DNA of 64,000 nt from Vibrio algicola (GTDB taxonomy: Bacteria > Pseudomonadota > Gammaproteobacteria > Enterobacterales > Vibrionaceae). The notes beneath the pieces are model-generated. The model ran no database searches, was not told the DNA's origin, and was given only the letters and a program-made list of their open reading frames with translations. The DNA is taken from assembly GCF_009601765.2 (NCBI RefSeq), contig NZ_CP045699.1, positions 930,001 through 994,000 on the forward strand. The letters run 5' to 3'. The translations under genes and the position numbers were made by a program. The stretch's first letter is position 1. Each line of letters starts with the position of its first letter. Positions 18,884 to 28,288 of this stretch are shown here, piece after piece.

Positions 18884-20613
18884 TTGTTTCGATACTTATG
18901 CTTATTTTTTGTTTTTATCAGTTTTCAAAGCATAAGTGCTGTTGCTCCAGAGTCTGTCACCAACAGTCTTCAACATCAAATGACTCAACCCGTAACCGGC
19001 TTTGTTGCGTAATTAAAATTTAGAGGTGACAACACTAGAATGGTATTATTTCAATCAATTCGGTAAGTTTTAGGCATACCTAGCCCTGTTAGTTTATTTA
19101 AAGCTTTGATCATTGCGTAAGCTTCCCCAACTTGGGCATTATAATTTCTTAAGCTGAGTGTTCCGCCCAATAGCTTTTTCACTCGATGCATTTCGATGGT
19201 TTAGTGGGGAGTAAACGATCTGATCGTCAGTTTCACATTTAGTTCCATCGAATTACGCAACAAAGCCTATGTCCATACTCCAGACATGCAGAAAAAACTG
19301 CGAACCTCAATCGAAAGCTACCAATTTGAAATTCGTCAACAAGCATTAAGAAAAGCCGTAACAGAAGCTGGAATTGACCGAAATACGCCGATCAAAGTGA
19401 AGTTTGAAAATTTAATTCAATTTTCACAATATGCCAAAGACGGCAGTGTGTATGGTATCTCGGCCGATATTCTAAATAAGGCCTGTAAAATCCTAGATCT
19501 TCAATGCAACATCATCAGTCATGCTAACGAAGCTTGGGATGATATGTATGCCGATTTACGCAATAAAAAAATTGATATTCTTGGGCCAGTAACCTTTACT
19601 GCAAGTCGAAAAAAAGCAATGTATTTTAGCCAAGAATACTTTTTACCAGAAGCAATTGCAGTAAAGCGTGAAGGTTATAAAGAAGGAACATATAAAAATG
19701 TCTCTGAAATGATAGTCGAAAGAATAAGCGTAATAAAAGGCGATTATTACGATCATCTTTTAACCGACATGTTACCGCAAAAGAAACTCTATCGATTACG
19801 ATCTCGTGATGAACAAATTAAATCATTACTGGCTGGAAAAACAGATTACGCCATACTCAATAAGCAAAACTTCAATAAAATGCAACAAGGCAATGACGCA
19901 ATGCTACCCATTGTTGAAGACGCTTTGATTGGCAGTTTCCATCGCTCAGAATTAGGCTTTGCTTTTGTCAAAACTGAAAAAGGCAAAAAACTGGCCGATT
20001 TATTTACTTTGGCGATTAATTTGGTTGATACTACGCCGATCATCAATAAATACGATGTTCAACCAGATTGGCGTGCAATGACGCAAAAAGAACAAAAATC
20101 GAATCAAGTGTTTTGTGGATTTTGATCTTTAATACGGTCTTTTTATCTTCCGTGATTTGGTATGTCCACCGCCAATCAACTACCGATAACTTAACCAAAC
20201 TAAAAAATCGGCGCGCTTTATATCAAAAATACTCTCGCGGAATACCAGCTAACAAAACAGTGGTTTATCTCGATGTGAATAAATTTAAACACATTAATGA
20301 TACGTATGGCCACCAAGTTGGCGATGAGGTACTAAAGCAAATTTCACAACGGATATTGACTCACTGGCGGGCTCATTCATTTCGTTTAGGGGGGGATGAA
20401 TTCGTATTGATTGGCATGGTGACCGAGGCTGAATTGCAAACATTACTGGAACCGATACTTGCGTTTGATTTTTTATCGGAAAGTGGTGAGCATTTTGTAC
20501 AAGTAAACGCTTCACTTGGGTTTTCGATGCCGAGAGCAATAAATTTACCTATTGATGAAGTGCTACATTTAGCAGATGTGGAAATGTATAAAAACAAACA
20601 GAATCAAGCGTGA
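18884..20613 (+). pseudogene. periplasmic-sensor diguanylate cyclase, disrupted
   Basis: The ancestral gene encoded a signal peptide (from a TTG at 18884, after GGGAG), a bacterial SBP-3-type sensor domain, a membrane helix (VLWILIFNTVFLSSVIWYV) and a GGDEF domain. The cyclase signature FRLGGDEF is still intact near 20389. An IS5-family relic at 18998-19267 splits the signal peptide region from the sensor. A further frameshift near 20100 separates the sensor from the membrane helix and GGDEF part. The pieces read 19286-20125 and 20068-20613 in different frames. A cyclic-di-GMP synthase linked to amino-acid or polar-compound sensing is inferred for the parent gene. Confidence 0.8.
18998..19267 (-). 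mobile_element. IS5-family relic, internally deleted
   Basis: Perfect 17-bp terminal inverted repeats, GGCTTTGTTGCGTAATT and its complement, bound a 270-bp element. The minus strand encodes only the transposase C terminus (LGGTLSLRNYNAQVGEAYAM, ending MPKTYRID and a stop at 19051). This ending is typical of IS5-family transposases. The catalytic core is gone, so it could move only with help from a full copy elsewhere. No clean target duplication is visible. Confidence 0.8.
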
Positions 20614-20688
20614 TTTAATTTGAATACATGAGAGAGTAGGGGGATTGTTGAAAAGTTGTGCAAACAGTTTATTGAAGCAAAATTCGAC

Positions 20689-20717
20689 TTGCATTGCCCT
20701 ACGCTATCCGACATAAT
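20689..20717 (+). promoter_or_regulatory. ffs promoter
   Basis: TTGCAT and CATAAT are spaced by 17 bp and lie about 54 bp before the mature 4.5S RNA start, leaving a short leader to be removed by processing. Confidence 0.6.
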
Positions 20718-20770
20718 CACCGCACTCTTTAGGAAGAAAGAAATTTTAACCTTTAGAGGATAGAATCAAT

Positions 20771-20878
20771 GGAGGTCCTGGTCCTCCCGCAATACTAGTT
20801 CGTGAACTTGGTCAGAGCCGGAAGGCAGCAGCCACAGCGGATGACGTGTGTGCCGGGATGTGGCTGGGGCTTCCACCC
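20771..20878 (+). ncRNA. ffs: 4.5S RNA of the signal recognition particle
   Basis: The conserved SRP domain IV core is complete: CAGAGCCGGAAGGCAGCAGC, then CGGATGACG and GTGTGCCGGGATGTGGCTG. The 5' end GGAGGTCC pairs with GGGGCTTCC at the 3' end. The RNA binds Ffh and targets membrane proteins to FtsY. It is the attachment site of the adjoining transposon, whose end lies a few bases past its 3' end, so the gene is left whole. The guide RNA target lies within the conserved core (20814-20834), which explains why such guides find ffs in many hosts. Confidence 0.95.
20814..20832 (+). other. protospacer of the homing guide inside ffs
   Basis: This segment matches the short spacer at 37919-37937. 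Through position 21, 17 of 21 bases agree, with mismatches at 4, 6, 12 and 18. The two bases before it are TC, a relaxed PAM compared with the CC of canonical type I-F. The transposon begins 52 bp past its end. Confidence 0.8.
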
Positions 20879-20884
20879 TTCTGA

Positions 20885-20976
20885 TGTTTGCAACATAAGT
20901 CTGCATAAATTGCAAAGTAGTTTGCATATTTGCAAGAGAAGTCTGCATAGTCTATGTTTAGTTGTAAGTTTACAAC
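20885..20976. repeat. tnsA-proximal transposon end with TnsB sites
   Basis: Three closely spaced sites are visible: 20888-20907, 20910-20928 and 20930-20949, each TTGCAA or TTGCAAA then TCTGCATA or TTGCATA. A fourth, degenerate palindromic GTTGTAAGTTTACAAC lies at 20961-20976, just before tnsA. Dense overlapping sites are the mark of the Tn7 right end. TnsB bound here may also limit tnsABC transcription. Confidence 0.8.
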
Positions 20977-20991
20977 AAAACGGACTTCAAT

Positions 20992-21615
20992 ATGTTTGAT
21001 CAAACAAAAAAATCCTCCCATGTTCATAATCTCTCAAAATTTATGAGTTTGAAGAACAATGCTGTCGTTCGTACCATGTCGATACTAGAATTAGACATGT
21101 GCTTCCATTTAGAATACTCCCCTGATATAGAAAAATTTACTTCTCAGCCGAAAGGTTTTTATTACAGTTTCAATGATCGCCAATGTCGCTATACTCCTGA
21201 TTTTAATATAGTTAATTATGATGGAGTTGAAACGTTCATTGAAGTAAAACATTCCTCTAAAATCCATAACCCTGACTTTAGACGTCGATTTTCTGCAAAA
21301 CAGCAATTATCACTTGAACACTTCAATAAAAAACTCATTCTAATTACCGAAAAACAAATTCGCATAAACCCCATTTTGAATAATTTAAAGTTGTTGCACC
21401 GCTATTCTGGTCTTCAAACCGTATCTGATATTCAATATGAGATTTTAAAAATTGTTCAAAAAAGCCAGAGAATACAACTGCATGATATCTCAAGGCTATT
21501 AGGGATTTCAGAGGTGGATACCTTGTCGGGTACATTAACTTGGCTTTCGCAGGGGAAGCTAAATACAGACTTAAAATCGGCCGATATATCGCTTGATACA
21601 CATGTTTGGTGTTAA
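20992..21615 (+). CDS. tnsA: TnsA endonuclease of the transposon
   Basis: This 207-residue protein is a restriction-endonuclease-like nuclease that cuts the 5' strands at the transposon ends, working with TnsB in cut-and-paste movement. The N-terminal catalytic part has a candidate glutamate at 33 or 41, YTPDF with D70, and IEVK with E84 and K86. The C-terminal half is a helical/winged region expected to contact TnsC. It is shorter than Tn7 TnsA (273) but typical of I-F3 elements. It starts 107 bp inside the transposon end. tnsB begins 5 bp after its stop. The catalytic set looks intact, so non-replicative transposition is expected. Confidence 0.92.
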   Translation: MFDQTKKSSHVHNLSKFMSLKNNAVVRTMSILELDMCFHLEYSPDIEKFTSQPKGFYYSFNDRQCRYTPDFNIVNYDGVETFIEVKHSSKIHNPDFRRRFSAKQQLSLEHFNKKLILITEKQIRINPILNNLKLLHRYSGLQTVSDIQYEILKIVQKSQRIQLHDISRLLGISEVDTLSGTLTWLSQGKLNTDLKSADISLDTHVWC

Positions 21616-21620
21616 CCGTT

Positions 21621-23489
21621 ATGGATTTCGATGAGCTTAATAGTTTTTTTGATGAATTTGAGCAGAATGAAGACTTAAAATCCGCTGAAAATGAATTGAC
21701 GAATTTATTTGAAAAAGATGCATATCAGCCACAAAAAACAATCGATTCATATACTCAAGTTATTCAGGATGAAATCCAAAAACGCCTCTCTTATATTCGA
21801 TTTATCGAATCCCGCATTGATGGTGGATGGACTCAAAAAAACTTATCAAATCTGCTTATTGAAGCATCATCTACTCTCCCGTTACCAGCGCCTAGTTGGC
21901 GCACTCTCGTTAACTGGAAAAAAGAATACTATGACTCAGGAAAGTCGGTTCATGCATTAGTGCCTAAGCATGCATTGAAAGGCCGACGAGGTAAAAATAA
22001 TGATTCGCAAAAGTATCTTGATAAAGCGATCACTGAAAAATATTTAACAAAAGAAAGAGTGAGTGTTGCGGATGCTTATTTATATTATAAATCTTTAGTG
22101 ATTGTAGCGAATAAATCAATAGTCACCGGAAGCATAGAATTACTCAGTCAACGATCATTTTATAATCGCATTAATTCATTAGCGCCGTACGACGTTGATT
22201 TAGCAAGGTTTGGTAAGCGTTATGCCGATAGGAAATATCGCTCAGTAGGTCAATTTATACCTGCAACGATGCCAATGGAATACGTCGAAATTGACCACTC
22301 TCCTGCTGATGTAATTTTAATTGATGATGAAAAAGAGTTTCCATTAGGGCGGCCATATCTCACGACGCTTTATGATAGATACAGTAAGTGCATCGTTGGA
22401 TTGAGTGTTAATTTTCGTGAACCTAGCTATAACTCCGTGCGTAAAGCTATTTTGAATACTGTTTTAGAAAAGGATTGGGTGAAAGATAAGTATCCGTTCA
22501 TTACCAATGAGTGGCCATGCCACGGAAAGATACAAAACCTTGTCGTTGATAATGGTGCAGAATTTTGGAGTGGTGATCTAGAAGATGCATTGCGGCCATT
22601 GGTTTCAAATATTCTATACACAAAAGCCGGAAAACCATGGGAGAAATCAGGCGTAGAAAAGCTTTATGATAAATTGAATAAGGGATTAATTAACAAATTT
22701 CCCGGAAAAACTTTTTCTCGTATTGAGCAGCTGAAAGACTACAACCCGAAAAAAGATGCAATAGTGCAGGTTAGTGTATTTTTAGAGCTTCTACATAAAT
22801 GGATCATCGATATTTATCATCAGTCCCCCGATGCGCGAGAAAATGGAGTACCGATCCACCGCTGGAATGAGTCAAAATTTCGACCGATAGAATATAAAGA
22901 CCATGAACAAGAACAGCTTAAAGTAGAGTTAGGCCCGTTAAATCATCGAACCATCGCATTAGGGGGGATTCGATTGTATAACATGAGGTATCAGTCAGAA
23001 GAGTTGATTGAATACCGAAAAAATAATGCATTAGATACATCTGAAAAGTTATTCGTCAAAACTAAAACAGACCCAATGGATCTTAGTTACATTTATGTTT
23101 ATTTAGAAAACGAGTCTCGTTACATCAGAGTTCCAGTCGTCGATAATACTGGTTATACCAATGGATTAAGTCTATTTCAGCATAAAGTGATAGAACGAAT
23201 TCGTAAACTGAATACGCGCTTTAGTGTTGATGAGATTAGTTTAGCGGAATCACGTCTATATATAGAAGACCGTATCCAATCTGAAATTAATCGTAGTTCG
23301 AATAAAAAGGCAAGTAATGCGAAGGTAGGTAGCACTTCAAAACTAGCCAAATACCATGATGTAGGGAGTGATGGCCCAACGACGGTATCAACCAGCGCGA
23401 CTAACCAGACACCAATTAAGTTAAAACCGGAGATGATTATTGAAACGGTTGATTGGAATGACGAATTTGACGATATTGAGGGTTATTGA
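21621..23489 (+). CDS. tnsB: TnsB transposase (DDE family)
   Basis: This 622-residue DDE integrase/transposase binds the end repeats, cuts the 3' ends and joins them to target DNA. N-terminal helix-turn-helix segments (around WTQKNLSNLL and RVSVADAYLYY) precede the rve core. The catalytic residues are in YVEIDHS (D225), LVVDNGAEFW (D310) and SGVEKLYDKLN (E346). The C-terminal tail past residue 560 is low in complexity and probably contacts TnsC. I chose ATG 21621; an in-frame TTG at 21606 would overlap tnsA. Its stop overlaps the tnsC start. Confidence 0.95.
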   Translation: MDFDELNSFFDEFEQNEDLKSAENELTNLFEKDAYQPQKTIDSYTQVIQDEIQKRLSYIRFIESRIDGGWTQKNLSNLLIEASSTLPLPAPSWRTLVNWKKEYYDSGKSVHALVPKHALKGRRGKNNDSQKYLDKAITEKYLTKERVSVADAYLYYKSLVIVANKSIVTGSIELLSQRSFYNRINSLAPYDVDLARFGKRYADRKYRSVGQFIPATMPMEYVEIDHSPADVILIDDEKEFPLGRPYLTTLYDRYSKCIVGLSVNFREPSYNSVRKAILNTVLEKDWVKDKYPFITNEWPCHGKIQNLVVDNGAEFWSGDLEDALRPLVSNILYTKAGKPWEKSGVEKLYDKLNKGLINKFPGKTFSRIEQLKDYNPKKDAIVQVSVFLELLHKWIIDIYHQSPDARENGVPIHRWNESKFRPIEYKDHEQEQLKVELGPLNHRTIALGGIRLYNMRYQSEELIEYRKNNALDTSEKLFVKTKTDPMDLSYIYVYLENESRYIRVPVVDNTGYTNGLSLFQHKVIERIRKLNTRFSVDEISLAESRLYIEDRIQSEINRSSNKKASNAKVGSTSKLAKYHDVGSDGPTTVSTSATNQTPIKLKPEMIIETVDWNDEFDDIEGY

Positions 23490-24517
23490 TGTTGATGCTT
23501 ACCGACATTCAGAAAAGACAAATATCAGACTTTCGAACCTGTTTTATTGAATACCCAGAAATTTCAGAAATATACCGCATATTTGATCGTATGCGCCTTA
23601 ATAAGTCTCTTGGTGGTGAACAAGAATCATTTTTGATAACTGGCGAAACAGGAAGTGGAAAAACAGCTTTAATTAATAATTACTTACGTAAACAACAAGC
23701 TCATTCAAAGACATCATTTTCTATTCAACCCATTCTTAGCACACGGATACCTCCGAAAGTTAATGAGCAAAGCACAATGTTACAACTGCTGAAGGATTTG
23801 AATACCCAATCTAGCGGACGAGGTGCGCGTAATAAGAATGACTTAGCCCTAGCTGAATCTGTTGTTGTACAGTTAAAGCGAAAGCAAACCGAATTGATTA
23901 TTGTTAACGAGGTTCAAGAGCTTATAGAGTTTTCATCGGCAAAAGAGCGTCAAGCTATAGCTAATATGTTTAAGTTTATTAGTGAAGAAGCTGGCGTTTC
24001 TTTTGTTTTAGTTGGAATGCCGTATTCGCATTTACTTGCAGAGGAACCACAGTGGAATTCTCGCTTAACTTGGCGTCGAGAGTTGACGTACTTTAAACTG
24101 AGTAAAAATAGAGCGCATTTTGTGCGTTTGCTTAAAGGTTTATCGGAACGAATGGGATTTGAGCTATCTCCTGAATTGCATAAGCAAGAAGTAGCGCTAG
24201 CTTTATTTTCGATTTGTAGAGGGGAGTTTCGAGCATTAAAGCATTTTTTAGAAGATGCGATGTTAATGAGCTTTGAGCTTAAAAAAGAAACGGTTGATGT
24301 AGAGGTGTTAACGAAAACACTTAACCTTAAATGTCCGCAATTTAGAACTGAAAAAAATCCATTCGAACATCCTGAATCTATAAAAATTACCGAGTTAGCT
24401 GAACCAACAAGATACAACGCATTTGCAATCAAGGATGAAGAGAAAATTATCAGTCCTCGTTTTACAGATGCGCTGCCATTAAATCTCTTATTAACAAAAA
24501 GTGGATTAAAAGTTTAA
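23489..24517 (+). CDS. tnsC: TnsC AAA+ ATPase regulator
   Basis: This 342-residue AAA+ protein assembles on DNA and joins the target-finding TniQ-Cascade complex to TnsAB. Walker A is GETGSGKTALI (about residues 52-62) and Walker B is ELIIVNEVQEL (about 135-145). An asparagine stands at the position where many AAA+ proteins have aspartate, as seen in several Tn7-type TnsC proteins. The ATG at 23489 overlaps the tnsB stop (TGATG), so translation is coupled. Its 3' end overlaps the convergent xre gene by 4 bp. Confidence 0.93.
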   Translation: MLMLTDIQKRQISDFRTCFIEYPEISEIYRIFDRMRLNKSLGGEQESFLITGETGSGKTALINNYLRKQQAHSKTSFSIQPILSTRIPPKVNEQSTMLQLLKDLNTQSSGRGARNKNDLALAESVVVQLKRKQTELIIVNEVQELIEFSSAKERQAIANMFKFISEEAGVSFVLVGMPYSHLLAEEPQWNSRLTWRRELTYFKLSKNRAHFVRLLKGLSERMGFELSPELHKQEVALALFSICRGEFRALKHFLEDAMLMSFELKKETVDVEVLTKTLNLKCPQFRTEKNPFEHPESIKITELAEPTRYNAFAIKDEEKIISPRFTDALPLNLLLTKSGLKV

Positions 24518-24828
24518 ACATTGCTTTTTTTCTTCAATGTATCGATCAGATCCAACTTATCATTATCACTCAATTTATTGATCGCACACACCAATTCCGC
24601 CATGACATCATCATCACAAAAGAAGTAATTAAGCGGTACATCAAGCTCCTCCGCCATACGGCGCAAGGTACCTATATCAGGTATATGTCTACCTTTTTCG
24701 TAATGGTTCATTCGCCCACTTGCTGAACTTTCTTCCATACCAATTTTTACCCCAAGGTTTTTTTGGGTGATTTTGGCTTTTTTACGAGCAGCTTTGAGCC
24801 TCGCTGGGATTGGGTTGTCTTTTTGCAC
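24514..24828 (-). CDS. Xre-family repressor of the transposon
   Basis: This 104-residue protein starts with a GTG codon. Residues 8-65 form a Cro/C1-type helix-turn-helix (ARLKAARKKAKITQKNLG, then HYEKGRHIPDIGTLRRMAEEL), followed by a short acidic C-terminal region. Xre-type regulators are known in I-F3 transposons at ffs and rsmJ, where they repress the cas or guide genes. Here its likely operators are ACTTAG-N5-CTAAGT, two just upstream of its own start and one before tniQ. It would therefore repress itself, the divergent gene and the tniQ-cas operon, and be relieved when the element enters a new cell. Confidence 0.85.
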   Translation of the reverse strand: MQKDNPIPARLKAARKKAKITQKNLGVKIGMEESSASGRMNHYEKGRHIPDIGTLRRMAEELDVPLNYFFCDDDVMAELVCAINKLSDNDKLDLIDTLKKKSNV

Positions 24829-24857
24829 TGAGGCATCTTTTTTTTGTCCTATCGATA

Positions 24858-24908
24858 ACTTAGATTGTCTAAGTTTTACTTAATTTTGTATACTTAGCAA
24901 TCCTAAGT
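24858..24908. promoter_or_regulatory. two Xre operators between divergent genes
   Basis: ACTTAG-ATTGT-CTAAGT at 24858-24874 and ACTTAG-CAATC-CTAAGT at 24892-24908 are identical perfect half-site pairs, centred 34 bp apart. They lie between xre (minus) and the gene at 24941 (plus). The same 17-bp site occurs before tniQ at 32703. Confidence 0.8.
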
Positions 24909-24940
24909 TTTGTTGTTTGGATTATTTGAATAGGTCAGTG

Positions 24941-25462
24941 ATGAAAAAAGAAAAAGATTTTATTCGTAAGTTTTTGATCGAAAATGAGATGAGTGACTTT
25001 ACTGTTAGAGATGTTGTTAACCTTTTGATGTTGAAAGATTCAAGTTTTGATGTTCGAAAAAAAACATACCAATATGTTTACCGTAATGTTTGTCGGTTAG
25101 AAACTTTAGGCAGGCTTCGATCATATGGTTTTCAGCGACACCGACGATTTAAAAAATTAGGTGCGCTTTATTTAAAAGAATCAAATTTTGAATTGAACGG
25201 GCTAAATACCATCTTTCAAGATAATCCTATACTAGCTGAACTTGATGACGAAAAAGCGAAAGCTGAAACAGACTTAGCGATTGTTCTAGGGGAAGTGGAT
25301 GAGTATAAAACTCTAATAAGTCGCTTGCCTAAACATAAGAGTGTATTGCAGGGGTTGATAGTACAAACGAGTGACAAATCGGCTCGGTTATTAGGCAAAA
25401 TTAACGCCTTATCAACGGTTATTGAGTATTCAAGTACCAATATTGATGATCGAGGCGTTTGA
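24941..25462 (+). CDS. unrecognised protein next to the Xre regulator
   Basis: This 173-residue cytoplasmic protein is not one I can name. The N-terminal third (DFIRKFLIENEMSDFTVRDV through RNVCRLETLGRLRSYG) has the spacing of a winged-helix DNA-binding domain. The C-terminal half is helical and charged (DDEKAKAETDLAIVLGEVDE) and may form a coiled coil. AGG stands 10 bp before ATG 24941; a TTG at 24917 would lengthen it by eight residues. It is divergent from xre and shares the operator region, so it is probably under Xre control. It could be a second regulator or part of the transposition apparatus. Confidence 0.6.
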   Translation: MKKEKDFIRKFLIENEMSDFTVRDVVNLLMLKDSSFDVRKKTYQYVYRNVCRLETLGRLRSYGFQRHRRFKKLGALYLKESNFELNGLNTIFQDNPILAELDDEKAKAETDLAIVLGEVDEYKTLISRLPKHKSVLQGLIVQTSDKSARLLGKINALSTVIEYSSTNIDDRGV

Positions 25463-25592
25463 GTTTTTTATTCTTATCAATACTACAACGTAATAAATAT
25501 CAGAGCTTACTCATAGTGTGATTTATAACTATTCGGTTTTAATACATAAATCGGTTATATTCATAGCACTAAAGGAATGTCGAGCTAAGCGT

Positions 25593-28049
25593 ATGACCAC
25601 AAGCATTAACAAAAGTAAACTTTCAGAAACAGATATCATTACAAAGTTTATTCTACCAGCTGTTAAACAAGCGGGTTGGGATGATATGACGCAAATTCGC
25701 CAAGAGGTGAAGTTGCGTGATGGAAAAGTGATTGTTCGAGGTCAAGCTGCTGCGCGTAAAAAAGTAAAATCAGCCGATATTGTTCTTTACCATAAACCGA
25801 GTATGCCGCTTGCGGTTATAGAGGCAAAAGCGAATAAGCATGAAGTTGGCAAAGGTATGCAGCAAGGTCTAGATTATGCCAACTTACTTGAAGTACCATT
25901 TATTTTTGCTTCCAATGGTGATGGCTTTATCTTCCATGATAAAACAAATCTCAGCCAATTAGAAACCGAAATTCAGTTAGAAGATTTTCCAACGCCGGCA
26001 CAACTTTGGGAGAAGTTTTGTATCTGGAAAGGGTATAAAACGGAACACCTGCCGGTTATTACTCAAGACTACCATGATGATGGCAGCGGCAAGTCACCTC
26101 GTTATTATCAGCTTCAAGCTATAAATAAAACCGTAGAAGCCATTGCGTCGGGTCAAGATCGCGTATTATTGGTAATGGCAACTGGCACGGGTAAAACCTA
26201 TACAGCCTTTCAAATCATCTGGCGTTTATGGAAGTCCAAAGCTAAGAAACGCATCTTGTTTCTTGCCGATAGGAACATTTTGGTCGATCAAACCAAAACC
26301 AATGACTTTCAACCTTTCGGTCCCGCCATGACCAAAGTGACAGGCCGAACGGTCGATCCCGCTTATGAAATTCACTTAGCCTTATACCAAGCCTTAACGG
26401 GCCCAGAAGAAAGTCAAAAAGCCTATAAACAAGTCGATCCAGATTTCTTTGATCTCATCGTGATTGACGAATGCCACCGTGGTAGTGCATCAGAAGAAAG
26501 TGCATGGCGAGAAATTTTAGAATATTTCAGTTCAGCCTCTCAGGTTGGCTTAACCGCGACACCAAAAGAAACCGACGAAGTCTCTAATATCGAATACTTT
26601 GGCGACCCAGTCTACAGCTATACATTAAAGCAAGGCATTGAAGATGGTTTTTTAGCGCCTTATAAAGTGGTGCGTGTTGATATAGATGTAGATGTTCAAG
26701 GTTGGCGACCGCGCAAAGGACAAACAGATAAAGACGGCAACATTATTGAAGACCGTATTTATAACCAAAAAGATTTTGATCGCACCATGGTAATTGACGA
26801 ACGAACCGACCTTGTCGCACAAACCATCACCAACTATCTAAAGCGCACCGATCCTATGGCAAAAACCATCGTGTTTTGTAACGACATCGATCACGCAGAA
26901 CGTATGCGCCGCGCTTTAGTCAATTTAAACCCAGAGCAAATGGCGAAAAACGAAAAGTACGTCATGAAAATTACTGGTGATGATGAGATTGGAAAGGCTC
27001 AATTAGACAATTTTATCAATCCGAAAAGGAAATACCCAGTTATTGCCACTACATCGGAGTTAATGACAACCGGAGTCGATGCTCAAACTTGTAAATTAGT
27101 AGTATTGGATCAAGGTATTCAATCCATGACTAAATTTAAGCAAGTCATTGGCCGTGGAACTCGCATAAATGATAAATACGGCAAACTTTGGTTCACGATT
27201 TTAGATTTTAAAAAAGCGACCGAACTTTTTGCCGATGAAAAATTCGATGGAGAACCGGAACGCATTAAAGTGACCAAACCCGAAGACTTTGATAATCCAG
27301 AAGGTATAACGGATATTGTTGATGGTGTTGATCCAGAAGATATCATTGATGCTGACTACCCATTCGGTGATGATATTGACCCCGATTCAATCCATGAACC
27401 AGATGCGCCGTTCGGTACACCTTCTGGTGATAATGATCCAACCAATACAACCGGTGGCGATGATTGGACCGATGAAGAAAAAATCCGTAAATATCATGTC
27501 AATGGTGTACAAGTAAAAGCCTTAGCCGAAAGGGTTCAATACTACGATACCGACGGCAAACTGGTGACAGAATCCTTTAAAGACTACACCCGTAAAACCA
27601 TCGCTAAGCAATTTACCTCATTAAATGACTTTACCAAAAAATGGCAAGACGCCGACCGCAAACAAGCCATCATTGACGAACTAGCCGAAGAAGGCATTAT
27701 TTGGCAAGCGTTAGAAGAGGAAGTCGGTAAAGACATGGATCCGTTCGACATGATTTGCCACGTTGCTTACGACATGCCAATGCTAACCCGTAAAGAACGT
27801 GCAGAAAATGTCAAAAAGCGTAACTACTTCACTAAGTATGGTGAAACCGCACAAGTTGTTTTGAGTAATTTACTCGACAAATACGCCGATGAAGGTGTGA
27901 CAGAAATCGAAAATATTCATGTATTAAAAGTAAAACCATTCGATGAAATGGGTAGACCACTTGAAATAATCAAAAAAGGATTTGGTGGCAAACAAGCTTA
28001 CCTTGAAGCTGTAAATGAACTGGAAGCTGAAATCTATCAATCGGCATAA
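25593..28049 (+). CDS. hsdR: type I restriction enzyme, R subunit
   Basis: This 818-residue motor-nuclease subunit cuts unmodified DNA. The N-terminal nuclease has SADIVLYHK and [12 protein letters not shown] (D...ExK), with QGLDYA following. The helicase carries [13 protein letters not shown] (about 202-214), VIDECHRGS as the DEAH-like box, GLTATP, and [14 protein letters not shown] with QVIGRGTR. The C-terminal 250 residues match the EcoEI R C-terminal type. The reading frame is open upstream to 25518, but I prefer the ATG at 25593, where homology-like sequence begins; its ribosome-binding site is weak. It belongs with hsdM and hsdS downstream, with an Abi_2 gene between. Confidence 0.92.
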   Translation: MTTSINKSKLSETDIITKFILPAVKQAGWDDMTQIRQEVKLRDGKVIVRGQAAARKKVKSADIVLYHKPSMPLAVIEAKANKHEVGKGMQQGLDYANLLEVPFIFASNGDGFIFHDKTNLSQLETEIQLEDFPTPAQLWEKFCIWKGYKTEHLPVITQDYHDDGSGKSPRYYQLQAINKTVEAIASGQDRVLLVMATGTGKTYTAFQIIWRLWKSKAKKRILFLADRNILVDQTKTNDFQPFGPAMTKVTGRTVDPAYEIHLALYQALTGPEESQKAYKQVDPDFFDLIVIDECHRGSASEESAWREILEYFSSASQVGLTATPKETDEVSNIEYFGDPVYSYTLKQGIEDGFLAPYKVVRVDIDVDVQGWRPRKGQTDKDGNIIEDRIYNQKDFDRTMVIDERTDLVAQTITNYLKRTDPMAKTIVFCNDIDHAERMRRALVNLNPEQMAKNEKYVMKITGDDEIGKAQLDNFINPKRKYPVIATTSELMTTGVDAQTCKLVVLDQGIQSMTKFKQVIGRGTRINDKYGKLWFTILDFKKATELFADEKFDGEPERIKVTKPEDFDNPEGITDIVDGVDPEDIIDADYPFGDDIDPDSIHEPDAPFGTPSGDNDPTNTTGGDDWTDEEKIRKYHVNGVQVKALAERVQYYDTDGKLVTESFKDYTRKTIAKQFTSLNDFTKKWQDADRKQAIIDELAEEGIIWQALEEEVGKDMDPFDMICHVAYDMPMLTRKERAENVKKRNYFTKYGETAQVVLSNLLDKYADEGVTEIENIHVLKVKPFDEMGRPLEIIKKGFGGKQAYLEAVNELEAEIYQSA

Positions 28050-28288
28050 TCAGAATTTGTCGCATAATCACCATGTAACAGATGAAATGCACTTTTAACT
28101 TAATGACAGTCTGTAACGGTAGTTGACAGTTTAAGGCGGTTTAAGCATACTTAATCCCAATAGTGCCCAGTCCCCTGTTTCTGAAGTTATCTCAAGAGAT
28201 GACTTTGGAATCAAGGCTGGGCGTTCTCGTATTTGGAAGCGTAAAAGTTTTTGCAACTGTAAAATTGTGTTGATTCAAAGGACGAACA

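Noticed and set aside
20766..21027. Short frames over ffs and the transposon end
   Set aside because: The DNA is explained by the SRP RNA and TnsB sites.
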